Below are positions 22,761 to 34,500 of a stretch of DNA of 64,000 nucleotides, in pieces. The stretch is from Caecitellus pseudoparvulus (lineage: Eukaryota; Bigyra: Bicosoecida). The stretch is taken from assembly GCA_965644315.1 (NCBI GenBank), contig CBFFRQ010000061.1, positions 62,001 to 126,000 of the forward strand, written 5' to 3'. How positions within the stretch are numbered: the stretch's first letter is position 1; each line of letters begins with the position of its first letter. A program made the translations under genes and the position numbers. The notes beneath the pieces are model-generated. The model was not told the DNA's origin. It saw only the letters and a program-made list of their open reading frames with translations, and ran no database searches.

Positions 22761-25700
22761 ATGGCCGCTTCCAAGGTGCGTTGCCGCATGCTTAGAGCGT
22801 CATGTGGTGCCGTCTGTGGGGCAGGCGCTCTCCCATGCGCCACGGCAAGTTGCTGCGCGCCGCTTGCAAGGTGCATTGCAGCGAAACGCCGCTGCAGCCC
22901 GCGCCCAACCTATGTTGGTGCATGAGGACCCAGCCCACGAGCCGCTGTACATGCTACGTGGTGGATACATCACCATACATGTTCCGTGGCGTCTGGTGGC
23001 GTTTGCGGCGTGCCCAGGGCCCTGCCGGCTTTGCATACGTTCTCGGCGTCTGCGCCAAGCTGGTTTCCTGCACCCACTCACTTGCACACCGCTGGCCCCC
23101 GCAGGAGGAGCTGCTGTTGCTCAGTTGCTACAGCTCAAACACTGAAGCCGTCAAGCAGTGCCTGGAGGCAGGCGCGGACAGCAACGCGAGAGATGAGGAG
23201 GGCTTTTCGGCACTCCACGCGGCGTGTGCCACCGGCAACGCCGACATGGTGCAGCTCCTGTTGCGGCATGGGGCAGATGTGAACGCTATTGACGCGTATG
23301 GCGACACACCGCTGATGTTCGCTAGCGCCGGGGGGCACTTGGAGTGCGTGAAGGTGCTGCTGGACACGACGGGCGTGGACATCTGGCACCGCAGCAGGGA
23401 CAACTTGACAGCGGCGCAGGCAGCGGAGGCGAACGGGCAGCGCAAAGTGGTGCAATACTTTCACCAGCGCCACTTCATCGGAGGGCTTGACTTTTCCACC
23501 GGCGTGCGGCTGCGGGGGCGCCTGAGCTTGGTGGACTCTGGCTCTGGCTACAAGTGGGCCCACGACCGCGTGTTTGTGCTGTCAGACAAGCTGCAGTCCC
23601 TGTACTTCTGGGAGGGCGACACGGACGTGGTGCAGACGAGCATTCGCCGCATCCGACTGCCCCACATCACCCGCGTGGACCACCAGCCCGACCACCCCAA
23701 GCTCTGCGTGCTCTTCTCCATCACTGTGTTGACAGGGCGGCGCCTGCCGCTCATGGCTCCCACGAAGGAAGAGGCGGCTACGTGGGTGCAGGCCATCCGC
23801 CATGCGTGCCGCCAGTACATCGCCGTGTACAAGATCCAAGGCGCCTTCCGCATGGCTGCTGCCGTGCGGCGTGCTCGTGCTCGGACGGCGCTGATGGAGA
23901 GTGTGGAGGATAAAATCGACGACACGCTGAGCACGCCAGCGGTGACCACCATGTACCGCCCGTACAAGCGCTCCCGCGTCGGGCGCAGTGACCGCATTGC
24001 GTGGGCCAAGAAGCACTACGTTCTGACGCCCCACCTTCTCACGGAGTACAGCACCAAGCGTGATGCGGCAGCGGCGCTGGACCGCCTGCACGAGTTGGCA
24101 GGCATGGGGTCCTCAGCCCGCAAGAAGTTCGCCAACGACTCCTCAGCCAAGAAGAAAGTGGAGGAAGCCAACAAGAAGTGGCGGTTCTCGGTCTTGGCTG
24201 GCACAGCTGGAGCGGCGGCCTCCGGCGGCGGCGGCGGGCGTGGCGGCGGCGGGGGGCGTGGCGGCGTGAAGCCACCCCCCCTGCCTGAGGGGGAGGAGGC
24301 GCCCACGCCGCCCGTGAAGAAGCCAGGCGGCAAGGGTGCCGCCAAGGTGCTGGGAGACGACGTGCTGAGCCAGGACCCAGGCGATCCCGGCGCCATGGTG
24401 GGCAGCATGGACCGCCACACGGGCCTGGTGGTGTCTCGGCTCAGATCCACCTTTGACGGCAGCATCTACCCACGCACTGCCACGGCGCAGCTGCTGTGGG
24501 TGGAACGCCAGCGGCGTTACCTGGAGCTGCGCCTGTCCAATGGCAGCCGTATCGTGCTGCGCGCTAAGGACGACGAGGAGGCAGAGCGATTCCAGATCGA
24601 GCTCCAGGCACGCATCCCACGGCTGGCCGCTGCTGCCACGGAGATCGCACGCATCTGGCACGCTTACCGTGTGCGTGGGAAGATCTTTCCCGAGATCCGG
24701 CGCTGGGCGGCGCTGCAGGTGGCCAACCGGAAGTACGGTGCCGGGACGGACGTGGTGGAGGGCGCCGTGACCATGATCCAGCGCAACTGGCGCGCGATGA
24801 AGGACTGGCGCACGTCCAACCCGTTCGCCCGCATCGCCATGGCCGCCGCCATGACCCGCCGGGCAGAGCGCCGCGCCAAGGAGAAGCTTGAGGGGGCGGA
24901 GATGTCCAAGCGGCGGGCAGCGCGCGAAGCGGCCAAGGCGGCGCTGGGGGACGGCGACGTCAGTGAGGAGGAGCCTGAGGACGCTGCCACCAGCATGGGG
25001 CGCCTGATGAAGGCTGCTCGCAGGGCCAAGGGGCAGGAGCGGCGGGGGCGGCGGCGGCTGGTGAAGGCTGCGTGGCAGGATGACGGGTGGGACTCCAAGG
25101 GTGTGCGGGCGTGGATCACGGCGGCCATCTCCGCAGTCACATTCGACGCGGCGCCCTCCGCGACGACGGGCGGCACGTCGCAGGCGCCAGGCCCTGCTGC
25201 GGGTGGCACGGGCTCCACCGCATCCCCTGCTGCAAGCCCTGGAGGGGGCGGCGAGGAGGCCAAGCAGGGGGGGGATGGGCATGCGGCAGGGGGTGATGGG
25301 GCGACGGGGCCGGCACAACCTGGTGCAGCCGACGCAGTGAGGGCGACGAAAGGCGCCCCCACGGCAGCCAAGGGACTGCACCTGACATATGAGCAGATGC
25401 GGCACATCATGACGCTGGACCTCATGCGGCGCATCGTGGAGCTGGAGGCGGAAGATGACTTCCGGCGAGCCAAGGCGCGGTGGCGGCGGCGGCAGCGGCG
25501 GCGGCGGCGCGAGGCCAAAGGACAGGCGCCGGGGGGCGAGGCCAAGGCTGGGGAGAAGGAGGTGGTGGACAGCGAGTGGGAGGACCGCAGCCCCGCCGAG
25601 CTGTCTGCCAGCTCGTACGAGGCGGAGACGACGCGGCGCCAGAAGTACAAGGTGAAGGGGCCCAACGGGCGCATCATCGACGTGGCTGATGTGGACGAGT

Positions 25701-27772
25701 TCCATTTCGACGGCATGACCAGCTTCACCCGCACGTCCGAGCGGCGGCTGGCGCGGCGCCTGATGGGGCTGTGCCTGGGCCCGGGCAAGGGCGACCAGGA
25801 CCTGGACACCTTCGACAAGGACATGCAACCCATCGACCAGATCATGCTGCAGCCTGTGCCGAAGGACCTGCCCAAGCGCCTGGAGTCCGTGCAGCCGGAA
25901 GACCTGCTGGGGCGGTGGGCGGACGCTGTCATCACCATGCGGGGTGGGCGGGTGGAGGAAGTGACCATGGACGACCTGGGTGTCACCGGGGGCGGCAAGC
26001 CCCGCTGGCGGTACGTGCAGGTGGAGGGGGGTGACGAGGAGGACGACGGGGGGTACTCCGCCGAGCAAGGCGGAGACACCCTCAGCAAGCTGCGTGCTCT
26101 CGGTCGCAAGACGGGTGACCTGCACAAGAAGTTCCAGTCACGCCTGTCCATTTTTGCCCGCAGTGGAGGCGATCTGGGCCCACCGGGCTCCATGGACACC
26201 GCCGCCGCCCGTCGCAAGTCGGCGCTGGGGCAGGGCCTCATGGGGCGCCGCACCAGCATCTCAGCGGCGGCGGAGGTGGGCCTGCTTGCTGCCGCAGGGC
26301 AAATGGCCTTCGCGTCGGGGGGGGGCGACAAGCGCAGCCTGTCCAAGGGCAGCTCTGGCTCCCGGGGCCGTGCCAGCATCATGGGCGCAGCAGGCGGCCT
26401 TGGCAAGGCCGCTGGCCGGCACGACTCCTTCGCCCCCACCTCCAACGGCCAGGGTGGAGGCGGTGACAGGCGCACTCGGCGCAGCCAAAAGCGCACTCTG
26501 TCTGCCCTCACAGGCGCCCGAAGCGGGGGTGTCGGGCGAGGCGGTGGCCGGGGTGGCCGGGGTGGTGGCCGTGGAGGGAAGCGTCTGTCCATCATGGACA
26601 AGTGGAAGGGGCGGGGGTCTGGGGGTGGAGCGGGGCTGGCGCTTGGCGGGCGGGGCACCGGCGCCCGTGCTGCCCAGCTAGCAGCGGCAGAGCAAGGCAG
26701 TGACTCCTCCGGCTCCAGCTCCAGCAGCAGTGGCTCCAGTAGTGGCGAGGAGCAGGCTGAGGGGCGGGACGGCGTGCGGCGGCCTTCGTACACGGGGCAT
26801 TTCCACTCTTCTTCCTCCTCTGGCACTGAGTCGTCTGATACAGAGGACTCGTCGTCTGGGGAGAGCAGTGGTCCCGAGGAGGGCGCTGGGGGTCGCCGCC
26901 CGACCCTGCCTGTGCTGGACGAGTCAGTGCCGTACGAGGGCGAGTCAAGCAGTGGTGACTCCTCCAGTGGCGAGGAAGAGGGCACTGATGCCTTGGGCAA
27001 GGAGCCTTGGTCACGGGCTGCTCCAGGGCCCAGTGGCAGCACGGGAGGTGCCGGGCCAGGCGGCCTGTCCCCTCCTGACGCTTCCTCCTCCTCAGACAGC
27101 AGTGACAGCGAGGACGAGGCAGAGACGGGGACACCTGCCGCCCCTGCCAAGCGGGGCAGTCCGGTGTACCAGAGCATGCCCCTGAAGGGCATTGCTGAAG
27201 GGCACGAGCCCGGCAGTGCGAGTGACTCGTCGTCGTCTGATGAGGAGGAGGCTGGCCCGCCAGGTGCGGGGGGTGGTGCCCGCCAGCCGCCCAGTGAAAC
27301 GCAGCAGCACAGCAGCATGCAAAACGCGTCATGGGCGCAGGACAGTGACTCCTCTGGTGAAAGTAGTGATGAGGAGGAGTCAGCTGCCATGGTGGCTGCC
27401 GTCAGCGAGAGCGTGCCCCACGAGGCTGCAGCCACACAGGCGAGTCAGTCAGTCCCAGCACCCTACGTGGGGGAGGAGTCCGGTGACTCCTCGGGGGACT
27501 CCAGCAGTGACGAAGAAGGGGATGCGGGAGGTGCAAGCCAGCCAGCGTGGAAGGCTGCGGCTGTGGGCAGCGTTCAGCCCCCAGCCGCTGGCACCGCCCT
27601 GGTGCTGGATGAGTCTTCAGACAGCAGTTCATCCGACGAGGAGGCTGCGGCAGCCCCCCCTCGGCCCATGAACCTTGCTTTTCAAAAGCGGGCGCCAGTC
27701 CCTGCAGGGCCAGCTGCGGGGGCTCTGGGGCCGGACTCCTCCTCAGGAGAGGATTCCTCGGACGAGGAGTGA
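22761..27772 (+). CDS. Ankyrin/PH/IQ-motif scaffold with acidic serine-rich tail
   Basis: The main exon runs 23105-27772. The likely start is ATG 22761 (MAASK), with a donor after 22775. The 329-nt gap is long for this genome, and a 21-nt microexon near 22849-22869 (LLRAACK) may lie inside it, so the 5' structure is tentative. Ankyrin repeats occupy ~23105-23460. A pleckstrin-homology-like domain spans ~23490-23810 (WAHDRVFVLSDKLQSLYFW...AATWVQAIRHA). An IQ motif (IQGAFRMAAAVRRAR) follows, then a second PH-like domain interrupted by a Gly-rich insert (~24210-24270), then two more IQ-like motifs (IARIWHAYRVRG, IQRNWRAMKDWR). Basic coiled and Gly/Arg-rich stretches come next. The tail (~26690-27770) is full of Ser-Ser-Asp-Glu-Glu runs, typical casein kinase 2 targets. 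Probably a membrane- and calmodulin-linked scaffold (inference). Confidence 0.78.
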
Positions 27773-27967
27773 CTCAGCAATGCAGCGTGGATTCTTGAGC
27801 GCTTTGTGCAGTGGACTTCAGACACCAAAACTTGAGCCCTACTCAAGGTAAATGCAGCCTCTACGGCATGTAGAGCTGTAGATCTGATCGTGCGCGCACG
27901 CCCTTCGCCCGGCTCGACCCGCTTCCTGATTCCTGGGAAACGAGGAGCACTGAGCCACGCGCAAGCC

Positions 27968-28686
27968 ATGGACACGACCGTCCCCAGTGGGTATGCTGAG
28001 ATGGGCGCCTCGTCCAAGGGAAGCTGGGCTAGCAGGAGCCTGGAACGCCTGTGTTACGTGGCGCTGTTCTTGAGCTTGGTCAGCAGCATTCACATCGGTG
28101 CGGCCGGCGTTTCAGCGCACATGAAACGCCACTTGAATTCGCGTGGCACACTCCGCCCCACCTGCTCACAGGGGCGTCTGGGTACAATGTCCCAATCGCC
28201 GTCTTTGGTCTCCTTGCTGAGGCCTCGCGTCGAGGGCGGCATGTCTTTGCTCTCCTCTTTGTCATCCCCGTGTCGTGGGTGCTGGACATTCTGCGCTTGA
28301 TGCAGTTCAACTTCCACTCGTGGGTGACCATTGGCGTCATCTCAGCCGTCGCCCTGTGCATGGTCGCCTTGGTCAAGCTGGTCATGATGCTGGCCCTCTA
28401 CCAATTGTTCTCTGAGATGGGCGGGACGTGGAGCCTGACCAACTCCAGTGCGTACCGCGCATCTCCGCTCAAGCACACAGCGCCGCTTAACTGCACGCGA
28501 CGCGCCTTTTGCACAGGCTTGCCGCTGGATCGCAGGCACAGTTTCAGCACTGACGAGGTCGTGGTCGGCGTCGTGTCCGTGCCTCATCGCGGGCACACGG
28601 CTCGTTTGGACGGACAGCACCCTGGCGTTGCGGGTCCCCGGCCTGAATCGCGGGGCAGTGAAGCGGGTGGGTTCGGAGCCATGTGA
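27968..28686 (+). CDS. Small polytopic membrane protein, possibly AGTRAP-like
   Basis: Proposed exons 27968-28097, 28172-28447 and 28517-28686 give 191 aa. The first intron (74 nt) is needed for frame. The second (69 nt, GTGCGT...CACAG) is a multiple of three and contains no stop, so its retention would add 23 residues. Four hydrophobic segments are visible: LCYVALFLSLVSSIHIG, VPIAVFGLLAE, HVFALLFVIPVSWVLDILRL and WVTIGVISAVALCMVALVKL. The order, size and VLDILRLMQF element recall the angiotensin receptor-associated protein family (AGTRAP), but similarity is weak and the name is a suggestion only. The tail is polar and Gly/Arg-rich. Confidence 0.62.
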
Positions 28687-29161
28687 ATCTTGGCTGCAGA
28701 GCGCCTTTCTGCTCCCTAGGGTCTGCCAGTGGCGGTGCACCTGAACCGAGCTCTCTGCCGTGTGCTTGGGCTGCAGCGCTTCAAGCCCGAGTGATCAGCG
28801 CTCCGCCCTTCAAACGGGTTGCAATCGTACGTTATGTCGTGCACAAGGGGGAAGATGGAAATGTTTACCGTTCCAGTGGGTTCCCTGAGTGCTGTGCTGG
28901 TCTGGAGATTAGACATAGATCATCACCCAGACTCTTGAGCAGTCTGTGAACACTCGACAGAAGCAGAAAAACACAAGAAAGCAGGTACCCAATGCAATTG
29001 AATCATTATTGAAGTGCTGTTTCGCACTGACAGACTCCCCATTCGCCCACCCTGTGAATGTGAAGCGTTGCACGGGTTTGCAGCTGATCTTGACCTTCCG
29101 TAACTGCAGGACTCCAGCTCTGAGAAGCCTGAGTGGCTGACTTGAGAGCTCAGCAGGCTCC
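28687..29161. other. Intergenic region, no gene seen
   Basis: About 475 nt, noticeably AT-richer around 28930-29030. No ORF with a convincing product and no RNA gene was recognised. It likely contains the terminator of the membrane-protein gene and the UBXN11 promoter. Confidence 0.4.
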
Positions 29162-29431
29162 ATGGATTCAAAGAAAGACAAGGCTAACAGGGAGGCTGTT
29201 GAGCGCCTAAAAGCTGGCATTCCACGGTACAATCCTCGCAAGTGCGTCTGCGAAACGCGGATGAAACGCGCATTCATGGACTGCACCTACGCCCGACTCT
29301 CTGCGCACCGCGGCACAGGGCCGCGAGCCTTCTGCCCTCCACATACACGGCATCAAGTAAGCTTGTGCAGTGCTGCGCTTGCAGGGCAGAGTGGAACTGC
29401 TTTTTCGCTTTGCCTCCTCGTAGCGCCACGA

Positions 29432-31027
29432 ATGGCCGAGCAGGGAGACGGGTTGGATGACGAGCGCCGCATGTTTGCCGAGGTAAGTCACGGCCCGCAC
29501 GGTGTCAGCAGCGCTCCGCATTTGAATCCACGCGTGTGACATGCTGCACGTTCGCAGTTGGGCGGGGTGAAGGGCTTGTCTCGAGCCTCTGGTGCTGAGC
29601 GAGCCATGCGAGGTGTGGCCACGAAGCCAACTTCCAAGCCGCCCAGCACCGGTACCAGCGCAGAGGGCGGCGCAGGGGAGCTGCTCACTGCCATGGCAGG
29701 GCGCCTGCGCACCCTGGAAGCCGCACAGCGGTCCATGCGGGATGCACTTGTGGCCAAGGACCAGCAGCTCATCCGCATGCGGCGCCAGCTGCGAGCGGCA
29801 ACGGCTGCCCTTGCAGATGCAGGGGGGGACAAGCAAGGAGCCGAGGCGCATGCGGCGCTGGAGGCAGAGAACTGCCGGCTGAAGTCGCAGCTGGCTGAGA
29901 TGGAGACGTTTCTGAACGACTATGGCTTGGTGTGGGTGGGCTCGTCAGCCACGGGCGGCGAAGCGACTCCCACAGCTGCAGGGCAGGGAGCGTCCACCGG
30001 CATCCAGCCAGGCGGGGCTGACAACGCAGCTGTCGTGGGCCGCGTGAGGGAGCTGAATGAGTTGGCAGGGGGCGCGGGCAAGCGGGTCGTGAAGCGTGGC
30101 GGTGCGGCGCGCTTTGAGGAAGCGGAAAAAGTGAAGCTGACGCTGTTCGCAAACGGTTTCATGCTGCGCCGGGGGCCATTCCGGCTGTATGACACGGACG
30201 AGGCACAGGCGTTTTTCAAGGACGTCTTGGACGGGTACTTCCCCTTCGAGATGCGGGAGCACCACCCCAACGGCGTCGTGTTTGACCTGGTGAACAAGCC
30301 TGGTGAGCAGCACACAGCGGGGGCCGGCGGTGAAAGTGACGCGCGGGGAGACATGCCAGGCAAAGGGCGGCGCCTGCAGGACGGCCCAACCGCTGCCGGG
30401 CTTGCCGCACACGGCGGCACACACATCGCAGTGGATGCCCCTGGCCAGGGTGGCAGGTTTGCAGCCAGTACGCCGGGGGTGACGGCAGGCGGGGGGGGAG
30501 GGGGCGGAGACACCATGTCAGCTGACGCGCTGGTGAAGGCGCTGCCCCCCTCCGTTGTGCGGAATGGGAAGGTGATCGCTGTGCGGGATGGCGTGGCGGC
30601 AATGCTGCGCGGGGCGCTGGCCTCCGACCGACCTGACATCGTGCTGGTGCAGACCCCCGTGGCACGTGAGCTGGCGTCAGGGCACGGTTCGCGGCCAGAG
30701 CTGGGCGGAACGGGGGGGCTGGATGGTAGCGGTGAGCTGGCACCGTCCATTGCGCCAGCCGACGTGACGACACTGCAGGTGAAGAGTGACAGTGGGCGCC
30801 AGACGCTGCTGCTGAAGTTTCACTTCCACGACACAGTGGGCGATGTGTACGACTACGTGGACCTGCACCGCACAAAGGACAGTGCCTACGTCCTGCGCAC
30901 GGCCTTCCCGCCGGCTGCGCTCACAGACCGCTCTGTGACGTTGGAAGAGGCTGGTCTGGTGCCAAACGCTGTGCTGCGCATTGCACCTCACGCTTCGCAG
31001 GAAGGCGCCAGCGACAGCAAGAAGTAG
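29432..31027 (+). CDS. UBXN11: UBX domain protein 11 (SEP + UBX)
   Basis: Core exons 29432-29482 and 29558-31027 (75-nt intron, GTAAGT donor) encode 506 aa from ATG 29432. An in-frame upstream ATG at 29162 (MDSKKDKANRE...) with no intervening stop could be an extra first exon, so the 5' end is uncertain. A coiled coil (~29690-29920) ends METFLNDYGLVWVG, matching the human UBXN11 element MERFLSDYGLQWVG closely. The SEP domain follows (KLTLFANGFMLRRGPFRLYD ... FFKDVLDGYFPFEM). The C-terminus is a UBX fold (LLLKFHFHDTVGDVYDYV ... AGLVPNAVLRI). UBX proteins are adaptors of the AAA ATPase p97/Cdc48, and UBXN11 has been linked to Rho-type GTPase signalling. Gly-rich linkers separate the domains. 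Confidence 0.9.
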
Positions 31028-31582
31028 TGCGAGAGGTTCGAGAGCTGTGTGTTTCGTGGTGTTGGTGCGGTTGGCTACGCCGCAGTCCGGCTTGGCGTGA
31101 GGCCAGTGTTGCTTGGGAGCGCGAGCCGACACCAGTGGATTGGAGCCAGTGCCTGCGCAAGGCGGGGTGTAGGCTGGCATGCACGCCGCGCCTGCAGCTG
31201 GCAGGCGCTTCCAGAGCAATCGTGCACGCACCCTCTACCTGCAATGCATACAAATTTCGCCAGACTCATCGTGAACTTGAGTGCGCTGAACCAGGGGCGC
31301 TGCAATCGCGAGCTTCCCTGCGACGCCTTGCGTCACGCTGTGCACCTCAACACCCCGACGTGGAGGACGGCAGGTGTCCATGTTGAGCGCAGGGCAGCCC
31401 GCCAGAGCTTCAGCCGTGCACCATTCTCTACCCGTTTGCAGTCTGCAGGCTTGCAACCTCCAAAGCTGTGTCCTCGACCAAGAGGGCAGCGCCGGCTGGA
31501 AGCGTTTCACACCCATTGCAGCTCGGGCTGAAACGCCGCAGGCGACTCAGCTCCGGCCCAGTGCACTGAACGACGACCAGCC
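31028..31582. other. Intergenic region, no gene seen
   Basis: 555 nt between UBXN11 and the next + strand gene. GC-rich with short ORFs only; nothing recognised. It presumably holds the promoter of the 31583 gene. Confidence 0.4.
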
Positions 31583-34500
31583 ATGGCAAGTCGGCGACGA
31601 AGTTCAATCTTTGATCCCTCCACCCCCCGCATGCGTGTGTCAGCCAGCCCCTCCCGGCGTCGAGCCACCTCTCGACAGAGCATCAGCGTCGCGCTGGGCG
31701 CCTTCGCGGCTGCAGGCGCCAAGCCGCTGGCCTCGGGCCCCTCCTTGCCAGCTGCAGGCTCAACTGGCAGTCATCGCAATCGGCCACTGCATGGCAGCTC
31801 CGGCCCCTCCTCCTCCCCCGCGCATGGCCGAAGTGGCCCCGCGCTCACGTCAACCCCCAGCATGCGGCCCAAGGTGGGTTTGCCAGGCCAAGCAGACCGC
31901 GTGCTGAAGCGCGCTCGCTGCGGCAGTGTCGTGCCACAGACCTTTACAGCTCGCCTGGCAGAGGCCCAGGCTAAGCCCGCAGCCGCCTACACAGCCCCAC
32001 GGGCGACAGCTGAGCGCATCGGCAAGCGGCTGAGTCACGTCATGCGCCTGGCCAGCGCCAGCATCTATCGCAAGGCGTCCCTTACAGACGCCGATGCCGA
32101 AGAACGTGGCCTGGCCGATGCCCAGACGTCCTTCACACTGAAAGCACTCGGGCCGGGTCAACTGCGATGGCTGGTGCAGGAGATCGTGCTGAATGACGAG
32201 ATCGGCGTCATGACGCTGCTGGGCGAAACGCAGTGCCTGGTGGAACGCCTTTTCGGTGCCGTCGGACAGGGCCTCCTACCGGTGGACGAGCAGTGTGATC
32301 GCTTCGACTTTGGGCTGGAGCTGGCCGCTGCCGGCGGCTGGACGGGGGTGCTGCGCTCTGTGGACGACCCGGCACACTCCCAGTGGTGGTTCACGTGGCA
32401 GAACAACATGCGCAACGCAGCGCTCATTGCTGCCGAAGCGGCAGAGGAAGCTGGCCCTGCCCCATCCAAAGCCCAGGATGCACTGAGCACCCTGTCTGGT
32501 GCCACTGGCAGCAGCGACGGCAGTGCCGGCAGCTCTTCGCCGCAACTGCGCGGCAAGAGTGTGGGACGCATGCCCAAGTCCCTCGCTCGGTTCGACTCGT
32601 CGCGCTCCATTCTGAGCTCTGACGGGAAGGACGGAGGTGCCGCGCCCTCCGACCAGCCTGCCCCTCTGGCAAAGCTCCTCCCAGGCAAAGTGTACTCACT
32701 GGTGCCTGCCTGGCAAGAGTACACAACAGAGCATGGAGCCAACGCGCTGTCCTCGCCAGGACTGCTCTTCACCACCTTCACCGCGTACTTTGCGCCTGAC
32801 CTGGCAGAGGCTCTCTTCCCGGCCCGGCCGGGCACTGTTGCCGCCTGCGCCTGCAACCGAACTTGCCCGGCAGCAGCCCTCGCGTGGCTGCTGGGAGGCT
32901 GCCACGTGGACGGCTGGGCGTCGCCTGCACTGTCTCCGTTCCACTGTGTCGTGTCGCTGTGGCGAGGCGCCTGTGCCTGCTGTGCCCCCTCGCGCTGCAA
33001 CGTCTCCTGCGGCAACCCCGCCCTGGCCCTGCGCCCTCGGTACTCCCGACCGGGGGAGGGGGGTGGCGAAGCAGCCCGCATTGCACTGCTGCAGGCCGCG
33101 GTGGCAGCCAAGCTCCCGGCGACGCCGAGTGCTTCCTTCTTGGCCACCCACAATGGCCTCAATGCGCCCCACTCCGAGGCGGGCGATCAGGACAAGGATG
33201 AGAAGCAGGACGCAGGTGGGCTGTCTACCCTCGCCGAGGTGGCGGAGGAAGGTGACGCAGACGACACGGCAGCCTTGCCCCTGGGGCCATTGCCCACAGA
33301 CGCGCCAGCTGTGCAGCTGCAGCCGCCACCCGGCGCCACTCTTGCGCGTTGGGCGGGTCTGTGGTGCTTCCTCATGTTCACCATCGCCACCCTTGCGTTC
33401 GCGCTGACACAGTACCCGGCCCAGCTTGACGCGATCCCAGCCGATGTGTACCTCACCCGCACCGACCGGAGAGCGCAGGCAGCCAACCAAACAACTCCAG
33501 ATGCCCAGCTCGGGCCTGGGGCTGACCTGCAGCAGCCGCACTCCCCCCTGCAGGCCTACCTCACCTCCCTCACAGGCATCGCGACTCTCATCCGCTCCTG
33601 CATCGTCATGTTCGGCGTCGTGCTGAGCCTGGACGCACCCATGGTGCTGGTGTCCTCTGCGTACTCCCACCCTCGGCTCCCACTGCGCCTCGCCTGCTTC
33701 GGCCACATCACCAAGGCACTCCTGGCGACAGCGCTTGTCGTGGTGCTGCCGTGGCTGGCCCTCACTAATGATGCAGTGGGAGATGCCTTGCCCGATGCTA
33801 TGGGCGGGCTCATCCTTATCCTGCCCTTTGTCCTGCCAGGCGTGGGGCAGGCGCTGCGCACGGTGCTGTATGCGCTGTCTCCATGGTGCAGCGTGGCAGG
33901 CGTCGGCTCACCCAGCTGCTGGCGCCAGGGCCGCCTGTGCCTGTCTGGGCAAGGGGCCATGCACTCAGGGCTGTTCTGCCACAGCAGCCCGTGCCTCTGC
34001 TGCGCCTGTGGTTGCTTCCCAGGTGGGGATGAGGACACCGCCGCCTGCTGCTGTGGGCCCTGTTTGGGGTGTGCGCAGGGCAACACCTCCTCTGCTAGGC
34101 GCGTGCGTGTGCAGTCTTTCTCTGCAAAAAAGTCAGGCCAGCGCGTTAACAAGGCAGAGGCCCTGCGGAGCAGCAGGCCGCGCACATCGTTGAAGGGAGC
34201 CCGCACGCAAGTTGGTTCTGCCTCCGCTGTCACGTGGGCCTTGGATGCCCACCTAGTGACGCCCTCCCCGACCCAAGGCGTGGAAATGGCGCCTTGTTCC
34301 CGCAAATCACGCAGCAGCCAGATGTCGGATGTGCCCATGCGCCGAGATGGGCAGGGGCCTGACCGCGCCGCCAGTCGCGCGAGTCGAGCTGTGGCGAACC
34401 CGCTGCACGCCGCAAGGGGGGGTGCGCCTGGCCTCCGAGGGGGGCTCAAAGGGGGTGGCCGCAGCAGCAGTCCTCGCCGGCGCCGCAGCTCAGTCAGCGA

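Noticed and set aside
24143-27435. Long antisense ORFs (660 and 923 codons) opposite the ankyrin/PH/IQ gene
   Set aside because: They mirror GC-rich codon periodicity of the sense gene, have no domain, and the sense strand carries clear PH, IQ and ankyrin patterns.
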